From Thalassiosira profunda (lineage: Eukaryota; Bacillariophyta; Thalassiosirophyceae; Thalassiosirales; Thalassiosiraceae), in contig JALLAP010000252.1 of assembly GCA_036939355.1 (NCBI GenBank), forward strand, positions 1 through 32,764: a DNA stretch of 32,764 nt, written 5' to 3'. This document shows, one piece after another, positions 27,901 to 32,764 of the stretch. The position numbers and the translations under genes are program-made. The notes under the pieces were generated by a model that was not told the DNA's origin, ran no database searches, and saw only the letters and a list, made by a program, of their open reading frames with translations. Each line of letters opens with the position of its first letter. Position 1 is the stretch's first letter.

Positions 27901-30016
27901 CTTCCTCGTCGTCGCTGCGACCGGCGAGGCTGCCGCGCTTGGATTTCGTCGCGCTGGCAAAGGCGTGGTACACCGACAGCCCCGTCGGCGCGGGTGAACT
28001 CGCCAAATCCTCCTCATCTTCCACCGGAACCAACGCCCGCGAGGCCGACCGGAACGCGGCGCGCTGCTTCCACCGGCGCACGGCCGCTAGGATCGTCGCC
28101 GGCCGCAAATCCTCCGGCGTCGCGGCCCCGTCTGCGAGGCCCAGCGACGACAGGGCGCGGTATACCGCCAGGGACGAGGGGCGGGGCCGCCCCAGGGGCT
28201 GCAGGATGGCCCGGAGGCCCGCGCGATCCATCGCCGCTTCCGCATCTGCCCCTTCGCTGTCTTCGTCCACGATCAAAAAGCGCTCGAATTCCTCCTCTGG
28301 CGAGGGGGCGAGCGGATCCCCGTATCGATTCAGGCCCCAGTACGCCAGGGTCGTCGTCGCCGGCAGCGTTGGTTCCTCCGCGTACGAGTTGCCCCTTGCT
28401 TCCTTTGGATAGAGCGCCACCGCCGTCCCCACATTTTCGTCGGAGCCCAGGTCGTACAGCGCCTCGCTGGAATCCAGCGCGTCCCCTCGCTTCAACAGCA
28501 CCATCAAATCCCCCCGGCCGGTCCAGGATAGATCGACCACCGACCGCGTCCCTTTCGGAAGGGCCAGCGTCTGCATCTCCGCAATTCCACTCGACGCGCC
28601 CTCCTCCTCGTCCCCCCCCACAATCCCCCCTCTCAACACGCACACCGCCCCCGCCCCCTCGACCCTTAGCGCGGCGTAGCACCGCACGTGCGCCGCCACC
28701 TCGTACCTATTCCCCTCCCAATGCCGTCCCCGCACCGCCACCGCCTCCCGCGCGCGATCCCACGCGCTCGGCGGGGGGAGGGGCGGGTCGGCGACCCGCG
28801 CGGGGGTGGTCCACGTCCCCCCCTGGGATACGGCGACGCGCTGCACCGCGGGAATGCGGAGTTGGCCGCGGTGGGAGTCTTTGAGGGAAGGCTCGGCGAT
28901 CCAGACGCGGAGGGATCCGTCGGAATGGAGGGTGGCCACCCGGGCCGCGGGGGAGGCGTCGTCGGAGGGGAGGTGGGCCAGGGCGGCGATCGAGGGAATC
29001 GCCGCGCTCCCATTGCAATAGTCGCCGGAGTCATCGTACTCGTAATTTGCCTCCCCTCCGCTTCCCATTCCCACCATGCCCAACAACACCCCGCCCAGTC
29101 CCTTCCGGGCCTTCTTGCGGGGCGTCGGGGCAGTTTCACTTGAGGCATCGGAGACCGGATCCGACGTCACTCGGTGCACATTGGTCCACACCCGCGTCAC
29201 CACCTCCCCTGCATGGCCCCCCAAATCCACGCAGTACAAATGAGGATTCAGCGCAAAAATAACCGTCGTCGGGGTGGGGAAGCACACCTGGCGAACCTCC
29301 ACGCTCGCCCCCGGGTGGGGATGCAACCCCTCCTTGGGCGACAGGGGCAATAAAAAGGATTGGTCGGAAAGCGGGATCAGATCGGGGTAGGCAAAGGCGA
29401 GCGAGAGGACGGTCCCGTACAGGTCCACCGCGCGGAGGCGGAGGACCGATCCTTCGTCTTCGCGGGTAAGGAAGCACGCGGCCCCGACCGCGGGGGATTC
29501 GAAGCCCGCCGTCCCCCCGTGGGCCAGGATTGTCAGGTCGATGTCCACATCTTGCGCACCGTCTTGGGCACCCAATCCCGAACTCTCTCCAGTGTCGCGG
29601 AGGGAGAGGCGAATCACGCCCTTCTGCCCGGCCATCCCGCCCGTGACGATGGCGCGGCCGTCGGAGTGGCGGACCGAGGCGAGGCCTGTGAGGGCGTGGA
29701 TTTCCTCTTGGGGATCGGGGACGACGGGGGATGCAAACCCGCTGTTGATGTTGGTGGTGCTGCCGGCGGTGTCGGCGGGCACCAGTGCCGTCGAAGTGGC
29801 CTCGTTCAAATTATTGGGGCGTCCGTCGTACTGCTCGGTCAGGACCACCCCCACCGCCGGGGAGGGGGCATCATCACCAACTGTGTCGGGGGCGCGAATT
29901 GACGCGACCACTCTGCGGACTTCTTTCCACCCGGCGGCGCCCCCATCGCCCCCGCCGGTGGAGGCGCCAGGGAGGGGAAGGAGGGGATGGTGGTTGATTA
30001 GGGGGGCCTCCTTCAT
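24950..30016 (-). CDS. NUP160: Nup160/Nup120-like nucleoporin of the Y complex
   Basis: An intronless 1688-aa frame from ATG 30016 to TGA 24950. The N-terminal ~600 residues look like a beta-propeller, with R-V-A-T-L-H-S-D-G-S-L-R-V-W as the clearest blade, and contain acidic and Gly/Ser-rich insertions. The rest is alpha-helical solenoid; Y-W-G-C-L-Y-T-L-H-A-S-R-G-D-W-R-K-A-A matches the conserved Nup160 segment where a tyrosine-rich helix precedes WRKA, and L-A-R-L-G-Y-Y-D-Q-A-I-A-L-A matches the later F/Y-D-x-A-I-x-L helix. Human NUP160 is about 1436 aa, so this protein is longer. Role: structural member of the outer ring of the nuclear pore. It lies head-to-head with the methyltransferase gene at 30400. 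Its last ~3.2 kb is duplicated downstream. Other helical-solenoid nucleoporins are possible but less likely. Confidence 0.75.
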   Translation of the reverse strand: MKEAPLINHHPLLPLPGASTGGGDGGAAGWKEVRRVVASIRAPDTVGDDAPSPAVGVVLTEQYDGRPNNLNEATSTALVPADTAGSTTNINSGFASPVVPDPQEEIHALTGLASVRHSDGRAIVTGGMAGQKGVIRLSLRDTGESSGLGAQDGAQDVDIDLTILAHGGTAGFESPAVGAACFLTREDEGSVLRLRAVDLYGTVLSLAFAYPDLIPLSDQSFLLPLSPKEGLHPHPGASVEVRQVCFPTPTTVIFALNPHLYCVDLGGHAGEVVTRVWTNVHRVTSDPVSDASSETAPTPRKKARKGLGGVLLGMVGMGSGGEANYEYDDSGDYCNGSAAIPSIAALAHLPSDDASPAARVATLHSDGSLRVWIAEPSLKDSHRGQLRIPAVQRVAVSQGGTWTTPARVADPPLPPPSAWDRAREAVAVRGRHWEGNRYEVAAHVRCYAALRVEGAGAVCVLRGGIVGGDEEEGASSGIAEMQTLALPKGTRSVVDLSWTGRGDLMVLLKRGDALDSSEALYDLGSDENVGTAVALYPKEARGNSYAEEPTLPATTTLAYWGLNRYGDPLAPSPEEEFERFLIVDEDSEGADAEAAMDRAGLRAILQPLGRPRPSSLAVYRALSSLGLADGAATPEDLRPATILAAVRRWKQRAAFRSASRALVPVEDEEDLASSPAPTGLSVYHAFASATKSKRGSLAGRSDDEEAGAEGGAPERAHRSRWARLLSEIRRQESHLDAALRLERPSAPSGAPYLVRGGTVSILALDDDDAATASRENETAAALDELAVDVLERAASDPELRRLLFQVEAALYDAAATASCLMEGWSTAGTAGADVALLSQLELLGRSAAAGVEMTDAQLGLLRELALRDRSAEGWLASHASDSPSVARRLALSRTFGRGKHADVANGGSSGGHDDATRAAASVVASQLDAGRRLALARLLLALGIPGGGPPAVRRAALRSALHSTALCWAIHRPSRVEPQHTILEHRLSSERMARGVSGGAAPALRAAERFAPEALVAPSAAPRLWSEPRAALRLLAPLLEFASPAAGEAAEDALRERRKDVAECLLAEAASVARSTDSSASEKTSPEALWRLASRLLLDNAEATNEYVERVKTLAIHLGPMEGNTAVLPLCCGFILEAVQDAVSCDDELPAEEEGEIRSAAFPIAMRGNLWDEALEYCGAFHNADETKSCLKTLVLRMVDEGAIGKLVDMSLSVVGDSREELDLFTLATAAIEGAAIEKASSQFLGSIQDEERIATSTNYWGCLYTLHASRGDWRKAACAMDVCGKAIANSVSSANLRGSLTTAASKKIMDAICSSTQACAHAIGQVVDPSRRYLLLGQRGEAASGQSRLHTQEDLERRAARALALRTISLDEYAPDSVGNILELSSKGAIDNLARLGYYDQAIALASDLSAQKGAMMNGVDWFDNALTHVLCTYLVPAAIRTRGGTEEGGVMERLQSRSKMAQIRAASSACALSVGMPPGQPRSVATHSANAQSSEASGCAVQEAMAMGLLRQYTTMYSKRCQGLALKVADAILQAGSGTSQLPLWLVELCLWGIPGEEKSESGLFAQSKIADPAGLMRLYIKHHQYGAACGVVTSILSKKTTSEESSRLPEKGSVDFVPYDLIDQLWSMIENIAATNAANTSADVKAQVQSLVDRRDGMEQALEKHFASLKISEEGIKSARALACA

Positions 30017-30399
30017 CGCGGCGGCGGAGAGGTTGAGGAGGCCGCGGCTCCGCTTGCTGTCGGTCCTTGCTGCTTCCTTGGTGGTTTGTGGGAGGGGCGG
30101 TCACGGAGAGATCGAGCGTGACTTTTTATCTATGGCCACTCGTGCGTGCGTGGTCACATAAAAGATCACGACAGCGAGCAAAGTGCACCATCGACCGTCG
30201 ACCGTGGGCGGGCGGCCTTTGCACCACCTTGCATCGCCCGGGGCCTGGTCGACCGCACTCTGCGCCTGCCTGCGCTATTATTGCCCTGGCAGCAGGAGGT
30301 AGAGGAGGTAGGTAGTGGGTGAGCTGCAGCGGGAGGCAGTAGCAGGAGGTGGGCGGGCGGATCTTGCAGGTTGCAGGTTGCAGAAGTTGCAGCATCGTG
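30017..30399. promoter_or_regulatory. Bidirectional promoter region between Nup160 and the methyltransferase
   Basis: A 383-bp head-to-head gap with no gene. The right part is purine-rich (GGAGGTAGAGGAGGTAGGTAG) and contains a short tandem TTGCAGG motif at about 30363-30393 directly before the methyltransferase ATG. No TATA-like box stands out. Promoter function is inferred from gene orientation. Confidence 0.5.
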
Positions 30400-31758
30400 A
30401 TGACACCAGAAAAGCTGCGCCGCAAGCTGGCCGCCACAAAGGCCAACCCGGCCCCCGACATTCACGACGAAGTGCGGCGGCGTTTGCAGGACGAGGATAC
30501 AACCGATGCCTCCGAAAGCTCGCGCAAGGCGAGGCAGAGCCTGTTCCTCTCGAAGCGCCCGTCCATCTCAAGGGCGATATCTGCGATATTGATCGGGTAC
30601 ATTTGCTACCAGTGGGGACACAGAACCGGATCTCGCTTCATATCAGATGAGTTCTTGGATGAAGAGGGATCGTCCGTCGACATTGGGATGCACGAGCACA
30701 AGGCGTCCCTCTCCAACGCCGTCACTACTCTGCGCTGCCTCACGACGCCGGGATGCTACCCCCGCCTTCCCTGCTCCAGCGGGAGGGATCCGGCGAAAAT
30801 TGCCATTTCGAGGGATTGGGAGGAACACGCGTTCTGCGTCCACGACGTGGAGGGCTCCCATCGGCGCGCGGAGAAGATGCAGACGAAGAATAAGAGGGAT
30901 CGGAGAGAGCCGGATCCTCAACCGTGCCTCGTGTACTCGTTCGGAATCGCGGGAAGCGTCGAGTGGGAGCGCAAAATGTCATCACAGCTGGGGTGCGAGG
31001 TGTACGCATTTGACCCGACTTCGAACTTTGGCGAGCGGGTGGCGCCGGGGGTGAAATTCTATCCCATCGGGCTGAAGGGCGCCGGGAACGATGGGACAGA
31101 TGTATCGGCGACGCATTCGGAAATGTACGGGGCGATCGATCCATCCAAGCTGCGAACGCTGGGGGAAATTGTGCATATGTTTGGCCACGAGGACAGACAA
31201 ATTGACGTGCTGCGGTTAGATTGCGAGGGCTGCGAGCACTCGGTGCTGAAGGAGCTCGCCTGCAGCGGGGAGAGCCGGCACGTGCGGCAATTGATGGTGG
31301 AGTTTCACTTTCAAAAGAACTTGGGCTTGGCGAGCGACGAGGATGTTCAGGTGGCGGCTGACGCGATAAACTGCCTCGAGGAAGAGCGGTGGGGCATCGT
31401 CTCGATGCAAAAGAGCGGATGCGGCAAACTGGACGCGCTGTACATCGATCCTGCGGCGAAGGTCGTGAAAGACTTCTTCTTCCTTACATATATCACGATG
31501 CGGAGAGCTCCGAATACCGAACGTATGCCGTGGGAAGAATTGCTCGTGGCGTCAGAAGCCAACGTAGACCTGATTGAGTATGAGAAGCGGTACAACAAAG
31601 TGCACGGGCCGGACCCATATCAATGGCCCTCCCATCTGCAGGAGGAGTGGAGGCAGCGCGACGATAAGCTGAGCCCGCACATTCATCGGTTCGATTCGAT
31701 ATACAAGAAGGGAGATCTGGGCTTTGAGGTATACGAGAGGTATCCCGAAAAGAGATGA
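30400..31758 (+). CDS. Membrane-anchored FkbM/METTL24-like methyltransferase
   Basis: A 452-aa single-exon protein from the ATG at 30400; the open frame extends upstream but without ATG. A basic N-terminus precedes one hydrophobic helix at about residues 55-72 (I-S-R-A-I-S-A-I-L-I-G-Y-I-C-Y), giving a type II, Golgi/ER-lumen topology. The SAM-binding region begins at C-L-V-Y-S-F-G-I-A-G-S-V-E-W-E (about 176), with the acidic end of the second strand in E-V-Y-A-F-D-P-T (about 201-208). The strand-4 motif is L-R-L-D-C-E-G-C-E-H (about 270-279), the pattern of FkbM-type and METTL24-like methyltransferases. The C-terminal third is Trp/Arg-rich. The acceptor is unknown; luminal glycan or protein methylation is only inferred from topology. 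An AATAAA lies at 31823-31828, shortly after the stop. Confidence 0.8.
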   Translation: MTPEKLRRKLAATKANPAPDIHDEVRRRLQDEDTTDASESSRKARQSLFLSKRPSISRAISAILIGYICYQWGHRTGSRFISDEFLDEEGSSVDIGMHEHKASLSNAVTTLRCLTTPGCYPRLPCSSGRDPAKIAISRDWEEHAFCVHDVEGSHRRAEKMQTKNKRDRREPDPQPCLVYSFGIAGSVEWERKMSSQLGCEVYAFDPTSNFGERVAPGVKFYPIGLKGAGNDGTDVSATHSEMYGAIDPSKLRTLGEIVHMFGHEDRQIDVLRLDCEGCEHSVLKELACSGESRHVRQLMVEFHFQKNLGLASDEDVQVAADAINCLEEERWGIVSMQKSGCGKLDALYIDPAAKVVKDFFFLTYITMRRAPNTERMPWEELLVASEANVDLIEYEKRYNKVHGPDPYQWPSHLQEEWRQRDDKLSPHIHRFDSIYKKGDLGFEVYERYPEKR

Positions 31759-31822
31759 AGAAGGGGTGTAGTCGCAGCCGATGGCTTGTATTTTAGGTGT
31801 ACTAATATGCTTGTAACAAAAC

Positions 31823-31828
31823 AATAAA
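31823..31828 (+). terminator. Candidate polyadenylation signal
   Basis: AATAAA lies 65 bp after the stop of the plus-strand methyltransferase and just before the stop of the convergent minus-strand gene. The two genes converge with 82 bp between stop codons, so the 3' ends probably overlap. The match is to the animal consensus; use in this organism is not shown. Confidence 0.35.
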
Positions 31829-31840
31829 GGGAGGTACATC

Positions 31841-32764
31841 TCAACTGCCGAGGATAAGGAAGCCCCCGAACTCAGAAAGATATCCAATGTACCGCCCATT
31901 GTACTGCACAGTGTACCTCTTCTTCAGCTCGTCGCAGCGGAGGTGATCCCACACACTCAACTCGAGCCCTTCCGACGATTTTTTGTTGCAATCCGATACA
32001 AAGGTTTCAACATTGTCAATTCCGGACTTAATCGGCTCTCCAATCCGGCCCGTGCTCTTCTTCAACCACTCGTTCAGGCACGAGATGTCAAAGTAATCGA
32101 AAGCAATGCACGATCCTTTTCCGCAGGTGCCAACCTTTGAGATGGTATCCATTGCAATCTCGAGGTCAAGATACATTATCACCCCCTCCCAGACAAACAC
32201 AGTTGGCAATCTGCGATCGAAGTCGGATTTGGACTCCAGAGAGTCCATCCAATCTTCCCTTTCAAAGTCAACAGATACGAACTGAACGTGGCTCGAGTCG
32301 ATCTTTGCATTGTTCAGCGTCTTCCTCTTCCTCTCCTGAGATCCGTAAGCATCCACCTCATACAGCTTCATCGCATCATCATTCTTCAATAGGCTCTCCA
32401 ACCTGTAGCATCGAGTATCGTATCCAGCCCCCAGAATCACCACGTTGAACGCATGTCCCTCATTCTTCTTCACAAAGGAATCCACAACATCGTCGAGCCA
32501 GCACGTCCTCGGCTGTAAAATTCCGATCTCGCCGAACTTGATCTTCTTGCTGAAGAATGTCTCGGCCAACTGGTCGGTGAAGGACCGTCCAGTGAGATAG
32601 TAGTGCAAACGGAAGAGCTTGCTGCACAGCTGAGTGAAGAAGACACTGCCGGGAATGTTGGGCCCCAGGAGGGAAAGTTGTTTCATCAGAAGCGGCGCCA
32701 CCCAATCGGGCCCGCCACTCTTCTGCAGATATCCCTGCGACCGCGCAGAGAGCGTCTTGATGGC
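31841..32764 (-). CDS. LCMT-family SAM-dependent methyltransferase (5' partial)
   Basis: The frame is open to the window end, and its leftmost M-like codon is GTG, so the N-terminus lies outside. The visible start reads A-I-K-T-L-S-A-R-S-Q-G-Y-L-Q. The SAM-binding glycine loop is V-V-I-L-G-A-G-Y-D-T-R-C-Y-R-L, diagnostic for the leucine carboxyl methyltransferase/TIGR00027 superfamily. It is followed by the acidic loop L-Y-E-V-D-A and the later V-F-V-W-E-G-V-I-M-Y-L motif. The C-terminal end (Y-L-S-E-F-G-G-F-L-I-L-G) closes the fold. The family includes PP2A leucine carboxyl methyltransferase, tRNA wybutosine TYW4 and small-molecule O-methyltransferases; the short length favours the stand-alone small-molecule type, but the substrate is unknown. 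Base composition looks less GC-rich than the Nup160 region. Confidence 0.85.
   Translation of the reverse strand, partial: AIKTLSARSQGYLQKSGGPDWVAPLLMKQLSLLGPNIPGSVFFTQLCSKLFRLHYYLTGRSFTDQLAETFFSKKIKFGEIGILQPRTCWLDDVVDSFVKKNEGHAFNVVILGAGYDTRCYRLESLLKNDDAMKLYEVDAYGSQERKRKTLNNAKIDSSHVQFVSVDFEREDWMDSLESKSDFDRRLPTVFVWEGVIMYLDLEIAMDTISKVGTCGKGSCIAFDYFDISCLNEWLKKSTGRIGEPIKSGIDNVETFVSDCNKKSSEGLELSVWDHLRCDELKKRYTVQYNGRYIGYLSEFGGFLILGS

Larger units (their letters stand above)
19947..28072. repeat. Direct segmental duplication (about 3.2 kb units) of the Nup160 3' region
   Basis: Unit A is 19947 to about 23121 and unit B 24896 to about 28072, same orientation, about 4.95 kb apart. The left boundary is sharp: both units start at AGAGAAAGAGCCTTGTAACATCG with unrelated sequence before it. 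The right boundary lies within the coding region, after the codons for W-K-x-R-x-A-F-R-S-A-S-R (read on the minus strand). Unit B belongs to the intact gene. Confidence 0.9.

Noticed and set aside
26307..28884. Plus-strand frames of 426 and 585 codons opposite the intact Nup160 gene
   Set aside because: Same reason: antisense shadows with no domain-like composition.
1..32764. CRISPR arrays, rRNA or tRNA genes
   Set aside because: No regularly spaced repeat array and no cloverleaf or rRNA-like segment was recognised by reading; a tRNAscan or Rfam search would be needed to exclude small RNAs.

Overview
This is a eukaryotic nuclear window: genes are spliced, introns are short (69 to 151 bp) with GT..AG borders, start codons lack bacterial ribosome binding sites, and the proteins are eukaryotic families (Nup160, signal peptide peptidase-like protease, F-box, U-box, J-domain, RanBP2 zinc finger, SHAQKYF Myb, mitochondrial carrier). 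Genes are densely packed on both strands in mostly GC-rich DNA. The protein set and short introns would fit a microalga of the stramenopile type (a diatom or relative), but this is an inference from style and not proven by a marker gene.

Layout, left to right. (1) 3-1996: 5'-truncated glutaminase with a duplicated C-terminal ankyrin module and one intron carrying a perfect TACTAAC branch site. (2) 2436-5096: intronless SPPL-type intramembrane aspartyl protease behind a very C-rich leader. (3) 5405-8995: a mitochondrial-carrier gene whose two halves are separated by about 2.5 kb that holds an HNH-nuclease-like gene (minus) and a SHAQKYF Myb-like gene (plus). Both edges of that segment carry the 5-bp sequence TCTAC, and joining them restores one carrier reading frame. 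This is the best candidate in the window for an undescribed mobile unit. (4) 9253-9972: coiled-coil protein, divergent from (5) 10102-15305: a five-exon gene of about 1561 codons that puts a J domain, an SH3-like module, a RanBP2 zinc finger, a KH-like domain, a SAM-like domain and a C-terminal U-box in one chain. Two single-N positions in it are each flanked by exact-length 72-bp duplications, which are assembly joins and not biology. (6) 15448-16992 minus: F-box/SirB1-type transglutaminase-like (FBXO21-like) protein. (7) 17121-17470: a 350-bp MITE-like element with perfect 20-bp terminal inverted repeats and five internal TACC/GGGTA palindromes. (8) 17697-18685 minus: multi-exon, probably surface-anchored protein. 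(9) 19091-19927: single-pass membrane protein of unknown function.

(10) 19947-30016: a full-length intronless Nup160-like nucleoporin gene (24950-30016, minus) preceded by a direct, 5'-truncated copy of its last ~3.2 kb (19947-~23121). The copy still has an uninterrupted frame but no ATG. The 1.8 kb between the copies is non-coding, GC-rich and repeat-laden, bounded by two collinear inverted arms of at least 169 bp. (11) 30400-31758: membrane-anchored FkbM/METTL24-like methyltransferase, head-to-head with Nup160. (12) 31841-32764 minus: LCMT-family methyltransferase, cut by the window end.

The neighbours do not form an operon-like pathway; the relationships that matter are structural: insertion into the carrier gene, the partial Nup160 duplication with its inverted-repeat spacer, and the MITE.
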